Source: UBA2210 sp036825195 (GTDB lineage Bacteria; Desulfobacterota; Syntrophia; Syntrophales; UBA2210). Taken from it: a stretch of DNA of 64,000 bases. The position numbers and the translations under genes were made by a program. Shown here one piece after another: positions 16,069-25,880 of this stretch (position 1 is its first letter; each line of letters starts with the position of its first letter). The notes under the pieces were generated by a model, which did not search any database, was not told the DNA's origin, and worked only from the letters and a program-made list of their open reading frames with translations. The stretch lies in assembly GCA_036825195.1 (NCBI GenBank), contig DAISYQ010000005.1, positions 58,667-122,666 of the forward strand, given 5' to 3'.

Positions 16069-18062
16069 TGAACAGGGAAGAAAAAAATAACGGGATGATC
16101 GATGCATCACTCAAAGAGGAGATCAGTGTTGCAGAAGGCTCCGCACAGGAAATTTTAGAGGAACTTGAGAAAAAAAGGGTATATACGGGTGCCGGAGGGC
16201 TGGCAATTACCATCATAGCTGTTCTGACATCCTGTTATCATCTCATCTATGCCTATCTCCACCCGTTCTTTGCCCTCGACCACAGGGCGATACACTGGAT
16301 GTTGATGTCTGTCCTGATTTTCTCCCTCTACCCTCTCTCCCGGAAACGGTCCCCAAAACAGAGAATGTCTGTCCTGGATGGGGCCTTACTGGTTGTTTCC
16401 GTCGGCATATGCCTGTGGATATTTATCTATTCAACGCCGATACTGAACCGTGCCGGTACGTTCCTGCCTATTGATGTGGCAATGGGAAGCATCCTGATCG
16501 TGTTGGTACTTGAGGCGGCGAGAAGGACGACGGGGATTGCCGTTCCGCTTATCGCAATCATTTTTATCTGTTATGCGCTATTCGGTCCCTATCTTCCCGA
16601 TTTTATTTGCCATAAGGGATACAGTATCAAGAGGCTGTCTACCTATCTGTCTCTCTCTACGGATGGGGTGTTCGGTGTTCCCATCGGGGTATCGGCCAAC
16701 TTTATCCTCCTGTTCATCCTGTACGGAGCCCTTTTGAGGAAGACGGGAGCGGGACAGTTCTTTACGGATGTTGCCTTCGCACTGACGGGCTGGTCACGGG
16801 GCGGTCCGGCAAAAGCTGCCGTTGCTTCCAGTACCTTCTTCGGCATGATATCGGGGAGTTCCGTGGCGAATACGGTAACGACCGGTTCTTTCACCATACC
16901 CCTCATGAAGAGAACGGGCTATCCTGCTCATTTCGCTGCGGGAGTTGAGGCTTCATCATCGACCATGGGGCAGATCATGCCTCCCATTATGGGCGCCGCC
17001 GCTTTTATTATGGCCGAGTTTTTATCCATTCCCTACTATAAGGTATGTATTGCCGCCGCAATACCGGCAACTCTTGCCTTTTTTTCGACCTTCATGCAGG
17101 TGCATTTCAGGGCTGTGTCCATGGGCCTGTCCGGCCTACTGCGGGCGGATCTGCCGAAGATCGGAAAGGCCTTTGCCGAGGGATGGCACCATGTCTTTTC
17201 AATATTCCTTCTCATATATTTTCTCATGAGAAATTTTTCTCCGGAACGAGCGGTGTTCTGGGCTATCGCTGCGACGGTTGTCTCCTCGTTTATCATGAAT
17301 ATCGTCAGAAAGAGATCTACCAAGGAATTCGGACTGCTGATCCTGGAAGGCCTGAAAGAGGGCGCCATAGGGGCCGTTGAAGTAGCTGCCGCCTGTGCCG
17401 CGGCGGGAATTATCATCGGCTGTATTACCATGTCAGGACTGGGCATCAAGTTTTCGTCTCTCATTGTCGACGCATCTATGGGACATCTCTATCTGGCCCT
17501 GCCCTTTACCATGGTTGCCTGTGTCTTTCTCGGCATGGGGGTGCCCACCACCGCCCAGTATATTATTATCTCATCCCTCGTTTCACCCGCTCTCATTCAG
17601 ATGGGGGTACTCCCCATTGCCGCCCATCTCTTTATCCTGTATTATGGCACAAGGGCCGACATCACGCCGCCGGTGGCATTGGCCGCTTATGCCGGTGCGG
17701 GAATCGCCAAATCCGATCCCTGGAAGACGGGGATCAATGCATTCCAGCTTGGCATAGCGGGCTTTATCATTCCCTTTATGTTTGTTTACGCGCCCGAGTT
17801 ACTGTTGATCGGAAGCCCGGTGCATATCATTGTCAGTTTTCTGACGGCGGTTTTTGGAATTGTCTGCCTTGCTGCGGGCATTCAGGCCTGCCTGCTTGTC
17901 AAGGCTCGGTGGTATGAAATTATAATGCTTCTGGCGGTAGCTCTGTTGATGATAAAACCGGGTTTGATGACGGACGGAGTAGGGTTTGCGCTGTTTGCCG
18001 TGGTTTTCATCTTGCAGTGGCTGAGGAAAAAGCGTGGCATGACACCGACAGACGCAGCATAG
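16065..18062 (+). CDS. TRAP transporter fused permease (4TM + 12TM)
   Basis: Membrane carrier subunit in which the small (DctQ-like) and large (DctM-like) subunits are fused, the rule for TAXI systems. 665 residues, many hydrophobic segments. Recognisable parts are FFGMISGSSVANTVTTGSF, ASSSTMGQIMPPIMGAAAF, MGVPTTAQYI and YYGTRADITPPVALAAYAGAG. It drives ion-coupled uptake of the ligand delivered by the receptor. A GGGGGG site precedes ATGATG at 16065, and the first ATG overlaps the DUF1850 stop codon, so translational coupling is likely. The GTG at 16035 is rejected. Confidence 0.94.
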   Translation: MMNREEKNNGMIDASLKEEISVAEGSAQEILEELEKKRVYTGAGGLAITIIAVLTSCYHLIYAYLHPFFALDHRAIHWMLMSVLIFSLYPLSRKRSPKQRMSVLDGALLVVSVGICLWIFIYSTPILNRAGTFLPIDVAMGSILIVLVLEAARRTTGIAVPLIAIIFICYALFGPYLPDFICHKGYSIKRLSTYLSLSTDGVFGVPIGVSANFILLFILYGALLRKTGAGQFFTDVAFALTGWSRGGPAKAAVASSTFFGMISGSSVANTVTTGSFTIPLMKRTGYPAHFAAGVEASSSTMGQIMPPIMGAAAFIMAEFLSIPYYKVCIAAAIPATLAFFSTFMQVHFRAVSMGLSGLLRADLPKIGKAFAEGWHHVFSIFLLIYFLMRNFSPERAVFWAIAATVVSSFIMNIVRKRSTKEFGLLILEGLKEGAIGAVEVAAACAAAGIIIGCITMSGLGIKFSSLIVDASMGHLYLALPFTMVACVFLGMGVPTTAQYIIISSLVSPALIQMGVLPIAAHLFILYYGTRADITPPVALAAYAGAGIAKSDPWKTGINAFQLGIAGFIIPFMFVYAPELLLIGSPVHIIVSFLTAVFGIVCLAAGIQACLLVKARWYEIIMLLAVALLMIKPGLMTDGVGFALFAVVFILQWLRKKRGMTPTDAA

Positions 18063-18227
18063 CATGACAGAGCTACGAGAAAAGTGCGGTACCGTACCAT
18101 GCGTTACCTCGAAGCAGGCATTAATTCGGAATATGAAGGAGAAATTACAGAATTTTCTCTTGACAATACCGGTCATGCATGTCCCTAATTATACTTGTGT
18201 ATATAAGATATTATTAGGGTTTGGTAG

Positions 18228-19031
18228 ATGACACTCATCATAGCTCACAGAGGCGCACGAAGTCTGGCCCCCGAAAACACACTGGCCGCAGCCCGCAAGG
18301 CCCTGGATGTTGGTGCCGACTTGTGGGAAACCGATGTGTCTGTAACGAATGACGGTGAACTGATACTGTTCCACGATGAATCACTGGTCCGCACCACCAA
18401 TGTAAAAGAGCGGTTTCCGAATCGCGATCCGTGGCGTGGAAACACATTCACCTTGGAAGAACTCCGGTCGCTGGATGCGGGTTCTTGGTTTACAACTGCC
18501 GATCCCTTCGGCCGAATCGCGATGGGGGAGGTGAGTCAGGAGGACCTGTCTGCTTACCGGAATGAAAAGATACCCACGCTGAGCGAAGCCCTCCGTTTTA
18601 CACGGGATGCTTCCTTCTGTGTCAATCTGGAATTGAAACGCCTTTCCCCTCCTATGGAGAATTTCCCCATGGTTGAACGGGTTCTGGCGTCGATAGAAGA
18701 TGCCGGGATCGACCATGGACGCGTTATTGTTTCCTCCTTTCATCATGAATGGCTGCGTGAGGTCCAGATTCGAAACCCCTCCCTTGCAATCCAGGCCTTG
18801 ATAGGCTATTCTGAAACCGATCCTCTGGACTGGGGTGGGTTGGAATTTGCAACGTACAATGCTCGCAGCACGTTGATAGACGAAAATCAGGTGCGCGTTA
18901 TAACGGAAAAGGGGATATCGATTAATCTCTTCACCGTGAATGACGAAGATGAAATGCTCCGGTTTACGAAGGCGGGTGTGACAGGCCTGATCACGGATTT
19001 TCCTCAGAGAGCGTTTCGACTGTTGCGGTAG
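18228..19031 (+). CDS. glycerophosphodiester phosphodiesterase
   Basis: GDPD-family TIM barrel, 267 residues, cytoplasmic (no signal peptide). It hydrolyses glycerophosphodiesters to sn-glycerol-3-phosphate and an alcohol. The N-terminus has the catalytic set: IAHRGARSLAPENTL (His-Arg and Glu), the metal Glu/Asp in WETDVSV, and the second His in LFHDESL. It lies 67 nt upstream of glpA on the same strand, so its product is probably oxidised by GlpABC. The start ATG at 18228 has only a weak ribosome site (AGGG). Confidence 0.9.
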   Translation: MTLIIAHRGARSLAPENTLAAARKALDVGADLWETDVSVTNDGELILFHDESLVRTTNVKERFPNRDPWRGNTFTLEELRSLDAGSWFTTADPFGRIAMGEVSQEDLSAYRNEKIPTLSEALRFTRDASFCVNLELKRLSPPMENFPMVERVLASIEDAGIDHGRVIVSSFHHEWLREVQIRNPSLAIQALIGYSETDPLDWGGLEFATYNARSTLIDENQVRVITEKGISINLFTVNDEDEMLRFTKAGVTGLITDFPQRAFRLLR

Positions 19032-19098
19032 TCTGCCCTCTTATAGAGGTGATTAGGGGAAACACGTATGGTCCTGCTGTAACAACAGGTGATTTCTT

Positions 19099-20601
19099 AT
19101 GATCAAAACGGATGTAATTATTATCGGTGGCGGTTCCACAGGCTGCGGTGTAGCGAGGGATCTGGCACTGCGGGGCATACCACACTGCCTCATCGAAAAG
19201 GGTGATTTCGCCGCCGGGGCGACGGGTGCGTGCCATGGACTGCTTCACAGCGGTGCCCGGTATGTGGTGAATGATTCCGAGGCAGCGGCAGAGTGTATCT
19301 CCGAGAATATGATCATGCGAAAGATCGGTGTGAAATGTGTCGAGCAGACAGGCGGATTGTTTGTACGTCTCCCGGGCGATTCCAAGAGATACCGAGATAT
19401 GTTCCTGAAGAGTTGTGAGGAGACGGGTATCTCTACCGAAGTGCTTTCGCCGAGCAGGGCGCTTGATCTGGTCCCTAATCTCAATCCGTCTCTTGAAGAA
19501 GCGATAACGGTGCCTGACTGTTCCATCGATCCCTTCAGGTTGTGCATGCTGAACATCACCTCGTCCCAGAGGAGAGGAGGAAAGATCCTGACCCATAACC
19601 GGGTAATAGACACCATCATGGAACATGGCAGGTGTGTCGGGGTAAAGGTGCAGGAGGAGTCAACAGCCGAAATCAGGGAGATACGGGGCAAGATTATCAT
19701 AAACGCCACGGGTGCGTGGGGAAACACCGTAGCGTCCCTTGCGGGGGGAACTGTGCCGATGACTCTGTCCAAGGGGAGCCTTATCGTCACGAACCACCGG
19801 CTGACGAATATGGTGATAAACAGGCTGCGGCCTGCGTCGGATGGGGATATTATCGTACCCAACGAAGCCGTGTGTCTTGCAGGGACTACGTCCATACCAG
19901 TTACCGATCCTGATGCAAATGACGTAGAGCCAGCCGAGGTGGATATTATAGCGACGCAGGCATGTCTGATGGTTCCGAACTTTCACTCCACGCGAGTAAT
20001 CAGGACCTATGCGGGTGTACGACCTTTGCTGAAAGCGGATAGTGGAGACGACAGAGAAATATCCAGAAGCTTTCGGGTAATAGATCATAAAAACGGTATG
20101 TTCAGTATTATGGGTGGAAAACTCACCACGTACCGGCTCATGGCGGAAAAGATATGCGACAGCGTAATGGAGACCCTCGGCCTTAAAACGAAGTGCAGGA
20201 CGGCGGAGCTACCCCTTGAAGGCCAGGAGGAATTGAGTGGGTACCCGCTCTCCAAACGGTTGAAGACCCTTGAAAATATTGTATGTGAATGTGAACTGGT
20301 GACGGCAGATGATGTGGAAAAGGTTGCCGGAAAAATCGGCACCAGGCATATCGGAGATATCCAACATCGAACGCGACTGGGCATGGGGCCGTGTCAGGGG
20401 GGCTTTTGTACGTACCGGGCGCTGGGGATCATGCAGGAGAAGGGAAAGATGACCCCTGAGGAGTCCATGTATGTACTCAGAGAATTTCTGCAGAGGAGAT
20501 TCAAGGGAATCAAACCGGCCCTGTGGGGCGATCAACTCCGGGAAGAGCAACTTATCGAAAGTATCTATCTCGGCATTCTGGGGATGAGGCAGGAACAATG
20601 A
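19099..20601 (+). CDS. glpA: anaerobic glycerol-3-phosphate dehydrogenase subunit A
   Basis: FAD subunit of the GlpABC complex, which oxidises sn-glycerol-3-phosphate to dihydroxyacetone phosphate at the cytoplasmic membrane face. 500 residues. The dinucleotide fold VIIIGGGSTGCGVARDLALRG starts near residue 5 and the catalytic core follows. The C-terminal BFD-like domain has the cysteine motif RLGMGPCQGGFC near 430. AGGTGA precedes the ATG. The stop codon overlaps the glpB start (ATGA). Confidence 0.94.
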   Translation: MIKTDVIIIGGGSTGCGVARDLALRGIPHCLIEKGDFAAGATGACHGLLHSGARYVVNDSEAAAECISENMIMRKIGVKCVEQTGGLFVRLPGDSKRYRDMFLKSCEETGISTEVLSPSRALDLVPNLNPSLEEAITVPDCSIDPFRLCMLNITSSQRRGGKILTHNRVIDTIMEHGRCVGVKVQEESTAEIREIRGKIIINATGAWGNTVASLAGGTVPMTLSKGSLIVTNHRLTNMVINRLRPASDGDIIVPNEAVCLAGTTSIPVTDPDANDVEPAEVDIIATQACLMVPNFHSTRVIRTYAGVRPLLKADSGDDREISRSFRVIDHKNGMFSIMGGKLTTYRLMAEKICDSVMETLGLKTKCRTAELPLEGQEELSGYPLSKRLKTLENIVCECELVTADDVEKVAGKIGTRHIGDIQHRTRLGMGPCQGGFCTYRALGIMQEKGKMTPEESMYVLREFLQRRFKGIKPALWGDQLREEQLIESIYLGILGMRQEQ

Positions 20602-21788
20602 GCGACCTGTACGATGCCGTAATCGTAGGGGGAGGAATGGCGGGGATGATGGCGGCTGTTACCCTTGTGGAACAGGGGAAAAAGGTCGCGGTTATCTCAA
20701 AGGGTGATCCCGTTTGCTGTTTCTCCACCGGATGCATCGATGTACTCGCCTACGGCGATGATCCCCTGAAAGGGCTCGGTTCACTACCGGACAGTCATCC
20801 CTATCACCTCGTGGGAGAAGGTTCTGTCGAAAAGGCGCTGGCACTGTTCCGAAAAACAATGTCCGAAGGGGGGATGCCGTATATAGGTGATGTGCATGCC
20901 AACCGAAAGGTGCTGACCTCGCTGGGCCGATGGAAGACTACCTGCCTGGTCCCTGAGACAATGGAATATGCCGATTTTGATCCCGATAAGTATATTCACG
21001 TCATATCGTTTTACAAAATGAAGGATTTCTACCCGCAGTATATTACGTCGCGATATGCGAACGCCGATTATTCCGTATTTGACCCGGGAGTTATCACCAC
21101 TGCGGGCATAGCGGAGAAATTTGAAAGTCGCCCGTTTCTCGATACGTTCATATCGTGGTTACAGGGTCTCCATATCCCGGAAGGAAGGATCGCCATCCCG
21201 GCCGTGCTGGGGAGAAGCCTTGTGGGGGATGTGTACCGCCAGGTATCAGCTGGATGCGATAGGAAGGTCTTTGAAATACCGACGCTGCCGCCCTCCCTGC
21301 CGGGTCTGCGGCTGTTCGCTGGTCTGAAAAACGCCCTGTTGCGAAAGGGAGTCGATCTCTACTGGGGAAGAGGAATATACAGCGTCGAAAAGCTCGGCAA
21401 CCGAATCGAGGCCGTTACCCTTGCCAATGCCGGGAGGACCACGCGTGTAGAGGGTAAGGCGTTTATCCTGGCTGCCGGTTCATTTGTCAGCGGCGGCCTC
21501 CAGGCATCGATGGACGCGGTTACGGAGACGGTATTCGATCTGCCAACCTACCTTCCCGGGACGAGGGATGTCTGGTTCAAAGACGATTTCTTCGCCCCCG
21601 GACATGAGATAGAAAAAGCGGGTATACGGGTGGACGCATCCTTCAGGCCGATTGAAACGGACATTGAAAATCTGCACGTATGCGGGAGCATACTGGCCTT
21701 TTCAGAGATAATGAAAAACCGGTGCGGACACGGAATGGCTATTGCCACAGGAGTGGCGGCCGCACAGGCCTGTGGGGGACTGATATAG
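20598..21788 (+). CDS. glpB: anaerobic glycerol-3-phosphate dehydrogenase subunit B
   Basis: 396-residue flavoprotein subunit of GlpABC. It opens with an FAD fold, AVIVGGGMAGMMAAV, followed by CFSTGCIDVLAYG. The C-terminal part has VCGSILAFSEIMKNRCGHG, the conserved end of GlpB. The ATG at 20598 overlaps the glpA TGA stop, so this start is preferred over upstream in-frame codons inside glpA. It shares its last base with the glpC GTG. Confidence 0.92.
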   Translation: MSDLYDAVIVGGGMAGMMAAVTLVEQGKKVAVISKGDPVCCFSTGCIDVLAYGDDPLKGLGSLPDSHPYHLVGEGSVEKALALFRKTMSEGGMPYIGDVHANRKVLTSLGRWKTTCLVPETMEYADFDPDKYIHVISFYKMKDFYPQYITSRYANADYSVFDPGVITTAGIAEKFESRPFLDTFISWLQGLHIPEGRIAIPAVLGRSLVGDVYRQVSAGCDRKVFEIPTLPPSLPGLRLFAGLKNALLRKGVDLYWGRGIYSVEKLGNRIEAVTLANAGRTTRVEGKAFILAAGSFVSGGLQASMDAVTETVFDLPTYLPGTRDVWFKDDFFAPGHEIEKAGIRVDASFRPIETDIENLHVCGSILAFSEIMKNRCGHGMAIATGVAAAQACGGLI

Positions 21789-22987
21789 TGGACTGCGACT
21801 TTCAACACTGTATACGATGCACCGTTTGTGTGGCGAACTGCCCGGTGTTCAAGGTAAATCCGGCCTTTCCCGGTCCGAAGCAGTCCGGTCCCGATGCCGA
21901 GCGGTTTCGCTCGGATGACGAGATCTCTATCGACAGATGGATACGACTCTGCAGTCAGTGCAAGCGGTGTGATGTGGCCTGTCCATACGGTGTGAATCCG
22001 GCCCAGATCATTCTCAGAGAACAGTCTCGATTTGGCAGGGAGCATTTCAGATCTCTTGCATACCGCCTCTTTGCCAACAATTACTGGCTCGGTGCATTGA
22101 TGTCCATTATCGCTCCTCTAGTCAACATCATGACTCCCCGAACCTTTGTACAAAGGGTTCTGAATGTATTCGGCATATCGACGTCCATCCCCTTCCCCCA
22201 CTACCGCATCCATTCCATGAACAGGAGCTGGCGGTGGAAGGGGAGTCGGAAGAGCCGCAAAAAGGTTGTATTTTTCTACGGCTGTTTTATCAACTACAAT
22301 CGTCCCGATATCGGCAGGGGGGTGCGGGATCTTCTTGCGTCGCTGGGTGTCAGGGTCGTGATCCCGAGGCAGGTCTGCTGCGGTCTGCCTGCCCTGGGGA
22401 ACGGGGACATGGAGACCGCCAGGAAATTCGCACGGAAAAATGCGCGCATCCTTGCCGAGTACATAGACAGGGGGTATGAGGTTATATACACCTGCACCTC
22501 GTGCGGTTTGACCCTTACGCAGGACTATCCGGGTATCCTCCAGGTTCCTGACGGTAAAAAGATATCAGAAAACACCTATAACCTGCACGAATATATCCTG
22601 AACCTTATACAAGAACGGTATATCGAGCCGATCTTTGATTCTTATCATCGGAGGGTGGCATATCACATCCCCTGCCACCTGCGGGCTTTGGGCATCGGAT
22701 ATCCGGCCGCCCGGCTCTTTGAAAAGATTCCAGGCCTTGAGGTTTCTATACTCGAAGATAACTGCTGCGGCCTTGCGGGAAGCTACGGATTTAAAAAGAA
22801 GCACGAGGAAACCTCCGTTAAGCTGGGTGCCGATGCGGCGCGCGCGATCAAGGCCGTCGATCCCGACATCCTGGTTACGGATTGCGGGGCCTGCAAGATG
22901 CAACTGGGATATTTTGCCGGTATGCCCGCTTACGATCCTTCTGAGATACTCATGAAGTCACTCGAAAATTTCAAGGCGGGGAAGTAA
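21788..22987 (+). CDS. glpC: anaerobic glycerol-3-phosphate dehydrogenase subunit C
   Basis: Fe-S and CCG-domain subunit that anchors GlpAB to the membrane and passes electrons to quinone. 399 residues from the GTG at 21788, which overlaps the glpB stop (TAGTG); GGGGGA stands about 10 nt upstream. Two ferredoxin motifs (CIRCTVCVANCP and CSQCKRCDVACPYG) lie in the first 65 residues. Two CCG domains follow, with CCGLPALGNG and NCCGLAGSYGF. The ATG 108 nt further upstream lies inside glpB and is not used. Confidence 0.93.
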   Translation: MDCDFQHCIRCTVCVANCPVFKVNPAFPGPKQSGPDAERFRSDDEISIDRWIRLCSQCKRCDVACPYGVNPAQIILREQSRFGREHFRSLAYRLFANNYWLGALMSIIAPLVNIMTPRTFVQRVLNVFGISTSIPFPHYRIHSMNRSWRWKGSRKSRKKVVFFYGCFINYNRPDIGRGVRDLLASLGVRVVIPRQVCCGLPALGNGDMETARKFARKNARILAEYIDRGYEVIYTCTSCGLTLTQDYPGILQVPDGKKISENTYNLHEYILNLIQERYIEPIFDSYHRRVAYHIPCHLRALGIGYPAARLFEKIPGLEVSILEDNCCGLAGSYGFKKKHEETSVKLGADAARAIKAVDPDILVTDCGACKMQLGYFAGMPAYDPSEILMKSLENFKAGK

Positions 22988-23066
22988 AATGGTCTTATAT
23001 GAGGGTAAAAAAGTGAACCGATGAGTCTCCAAGCGCTCGCCCTCGGATTTTACATCGTCACAACAG

Positions 23067-23936
23067 CTACGGTTCAACATTTCTGAGTATCTGGATGATA
23101 TCAGGACCAAAGGTCTTGATCTGCGCGGCAGATAGTATGCCGTCGTCCCTCAGTGAACCGATGGTTTGTCCGTTTTCCCTTGACAGATCCATAAGGGTCT
23201 TGTCGGATAGTACCAGAAACACGGCCGTATTAGTCCTTTTTGCCGTTTCGAACCGCCAGCGGTAGAGGATTCTCAGTCGATTTTTCTGACATTCATCCAA
23301 ATCGTCATATCCCTCTATTCTGGTGTACCCGGTCGAATTAAAGGTCTTCTCGTTCCACCGCACATCGGTCATTTTACTGAAGATCTCTTGAGCCTCTTCC
23401 TCCAGATTGTTGCGTATCAGGCGCTCGTTAAGATGAAAGTACAGGTTCGGCAGATAGCGGGTATCAAGGGCCGCATAATTCAGCTGTTCTTCCGTCAAGG
23501 GCCGTATGTCCCACCTCGACCGTTGAATTTTCCGTGGTTTTTGTAAGTCTGTATCAAGATATTCACTGACTAAAGACGTTAGAGAAAGGGCAGTATTGCC
23601 CAGGACGGAAGCTGCCCGATAGGTGTCGAATATATTGCTGAACTTGAAACCGTAGTCCCGGTTCAACAGTCGTATGTCGTTGTCGCAGGCGTGGATAATC
23701 TTAACGGTAGAGGGATGGTTGAAAACATCACCCAGAAACGAGATATCCATGTCCAGAAAAGGATCAAAGATATATACACGAGATTTTGTGCATATCTGTA
23801 TCAGGCACAGTTTCTCACGGAAATATCGAAAAGAATCATATTCGGTATCTATCCCTATATACTGAGAACCTTGTATATCACCTTGTGCCGATTCACGTTT
23901 GTGCTGATTGTCAACGAATATCCAGTTGATGTCCAA
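23067..23936 (-). CDS. rnd: ribonuclease D-like 3'-5' exonuclease with HRDC domain
   Basis: DEDDy exonuclease for tRNA 3'-end trimming. Visible are IGIDTEYDSF (first Asp and Glu), IHACDNDIRLL (second Asp) and NYAALDTRYL (Tyr and last Asp). A C-terminal HRDC domain follows (about 205-285). The start was set at TTG 23936, giving 289 residues: AAGGA lies 8-9 nt upstream, it is 14 nt past the symporter stop, and translation then begins just before the family's first strand. The in-frame ATG at 24023 would overlap the symporter gene by 73 nt. The small size compared with the roughly 370-residue E. coli enzyme means one HRDC domain, not two. Confidence 0.85.
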   Translation of the reverse strand: MDINWIFVDNQHKRESAQGDIQGSQYIGIDTEYDSFRYFREKLCLIQICTKSRVYIFDPFLDMDISFLGDVFNHPSTVKIIHACDNDIRLLNRDYGFKFSNIFDTYRAASVLGNTALSLTSLVSEYLDTDLQKPRKIQRSRWDIRPLTEEQLNYAALDTRYLPNLYFHLNERLIRNNLEEEAQEIFSKMTDVRWNEKTFNSTGYTRIEGYDDLDECQKNRLRILYRWRFETAKRTNTAVFLVLSDKTLMDLSRENGQTIGSLRDDGILSAAQIKTFGPDIIQILRNVEP

Positions 23937-23950
23937 AAATATAGTCCTTA

Positions 23951-25318
23951 TCAGGTTTTGTGTATCCTGCTCCAAATGTAACTCCCGGCGAAGAGCAGGA
24001 CCGCTGAAAGCGGCATGGTGCATAGCAGCAGGGCGTCATGGCCGGAGAGTTTCAGGAAGAGTCCCGAGACACCTCCTCCTGCAATGGCGGTCATTGCCCC
24101 CGCGGCGTTGAGACCGAACCTTTTTGTGTAAAATCCCAGCAGGATCGGTATGACGAGTCCTGCCGAATAAATGGTATAGCCCAGCAGGAGAGAGGCGATG
24201 ATGCCTTGTAGTCTCAGCGCGATCACAAGAGAGGCGATTCCCGTTATGATAACGAATATTCTGGATATACCGAGCAGATTTTTCTCATCGATCCTGAAGA
24301 GGGGGGCCAGGATATCTGAGGTAATGATGGTGCTCGTAGTGAGCAGGCATGTATCGGCCGAGGACATCACCGCGGCTAGGAGGGCGATTATGACGAGACC
24401 ACTCAACCCTGTCGGAATGGTTTGTATGATAAGCGTAGGCAATGCACTCTCCGGTTGGATTCCCGGCAGGAGCGCCCGAGCGGCAATCCCCGCGAGCGTG
24501 ATGATAAAGGCTGTGGGGATCATGATCGATGCTGTCAGTACGAGGGATCTCCTGGCGACCTGTATGTCCTTGGAGCAGAAGATCCGGGAGTATATGTCAG
24601 GCCCGACCAGAAATACGGTGCCAACGAATAACAGGAATGTCAACAGATCCGTCCATCCAAAATTGGGGTTCGTCGGGAAGGAGAAGTAAGATGATGGAAG
24701 GTGCGCCGCCATCCCTGAAAATCCACCCGCGGCCCCTATGCCGGCAACTGCACAGATAACCACTCCCATGATGATAAGTATCGCCTGTATCAAATCGGTG
24801 CGCAGGATCGAATACTGACCGCCAAGGAGGGTGTAAATGATAAAAACGGATCCGGCTATTATCATCAGCCACATTGACTGACCCGGCCATAACACCGACA
24901 GTATCTTGCCCGCCGCGATGATCTGTGCGGCAATGATTCCCAGCCACGCGGCAGCGATCAGAAGAGAAGCGATGATCCGTACCGCATTTCCTCCGTACTG
25001 TTTCCGGAGGATTTCGGGAAGGGTGTATACCTCATAGCTTCTTACCTTCCCGGCAAACCATAGCGAAAGCACTATGAGCCCCACCGCCCCAACGAGCATC
25101 CACCATGCTCCTACAAGACCCTTTGAGTACCCCAAGCCGGCAATGCCGATGGTGCTCGAGCCTCCTATGATAGAGGCAAGCAATGAACCCGTTACTGCCG
25201 GAGTATTGGCCTTCCTGTCCGCGACGAAATAACTCGAGGCGCCCTTGATTCTCTTCATGCTGAGGACCCCTACAAGGATCATCCCCAGGAGGAAGGCTCC
25301 TGCCATGATACTGTTCAT
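23951..25318 (-). CDS. sodium:solute symporter (SSF family)
   Basis: Membrane carrier of the SSS/SSF family, 455 residues with about 12-13 hydrophobic segments. The N-terminal SSF pattern is seen: SSYFVADRKANTPAVTGSLLASIIGGSSTIGIAGLGYSKG split over TM1-2, and later VMSSADTCLLTTSTI near residue 330, the Na+-binding region. The ATG at 25318 has GAGGAA 6 nt upstream; the frame is open 72 codons further but that part is not SSF-like. The substrate (amino acid, proline/pantothenate-like or organic acid) is not recognisable. RNase D follows 14 nt downstream. Confidence 0.88.
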   Translation of the reverse strand: MNSIMAGAFLLGMILVGVLSMKRIKGASSYFVADRKANTPAVTGSLLASIIGGSSTIGIAGLGYSKGLVGAWWMLVGAVGLIVLSLWFAGKVRSYEVYTLPEILRKQYGGNAVRIIASLLIAAAWLGIIAAQIIAAGKILSVLWPGQSMWLMIIAGSVFIIYTLLGGQYSILRTDLIQAILIIMGVVICAVAGIGAAGGFSGMAAHLPSSYFSFPTNPNFGWTDLLTFLLFVGTVFLVGPDIYSRIFCSKDIQVARRSLVLTASIMIPTAFIITLAGIAARALLPGIQPESALPTLIIQTIPTGLSGLVIIALLAAVMSSADTCLLTTSTIITSDILAPLFRIDEKNLLGISRIFVIITGIASLVIALRLQGIIASLLLGYTIYSAGLVIPILLGFYTKRFGLNAAGAMTAIAGGGVSGLFLKLSGHDALLLCTMPLSAVLLFAGSYIWSRIHKT

Positions 25319-25880
25319 CTGTTCCTCATTCGTGGGTACATCCACTCTCTTGCTGCGCACTGATACCATATTTTTCGGATGAAGGAAAGCATGGCGTACA
25401 TTCAATGTGATGGCGACTTGGCTCCACATTACCGAGAGAGGGGTATAGGGGTGCGGATCGCTCCCAGAGCGATGAAACGTGAGAGGAGACCCATACATGT
25501 CTAGGGGGCAGAACTTTTTCAAGAGGCATTTCATGCATTATGTATGGAAGGTATACAGTGCGACTTCAATGAATCCACCAATCAAATTTCTTGTTTCGGT
25601 GTCATTACCAATATCGATATTTCCATTGGCATCAACATATCTATTGGTAAATAGTATGCAAAAATTTCATTAAAAACATGAACGTATAGTTATTATGAAT
25701 TTGACATATACCAATGTTGAATATAAAAGGCTTCCGCGTGCTGCCAGAGCATCAATATCCACCGGCCAGAGGCAAATATTTATATCAATAACCTGACCTC
25801 TCCCCATTTTTCTATATGCAAGTTTGGGGAAGAGATATAGGGTTGAAGATTGGCCCGTAAAACAATGAGGAGAAAAGAGC
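25319..25880. promoter_or_regulatory. divergent regulatory region with three TACCAAT elements and a hairpin
   Basis: 562 nt between the symporter and the ModA-like gene; it turns AT-rich after about 25540. TACCAAT occurs at 25606-25612 (plus), as ATTGGTA at 25643-25649 (minus copy) and at 25709-25715 (plus). The first two form a 9-bp inverted repeat, TTACCAATA/TATTGGTAA, around an ATATCGATAT palindrome. The third lies between TTGACA (25701-25706) and TATAAA (25722-25727), a possible promoter for the ModA-like operon, though its 15-nt spacer is short. A stem CTCTCCCCA (25798-25806) with TGGGG-A-AGAG (25825-25834) lies in the presumed leader. No gene was seen. Confidence 0.35.

Noticed and set aside
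25601..25660. CRISPR-like or integron-like repeat array
   Set aside because: Repeats are only 7-9 bp, few, in mixed orientation and without regular spacers; operator sites are more likely.
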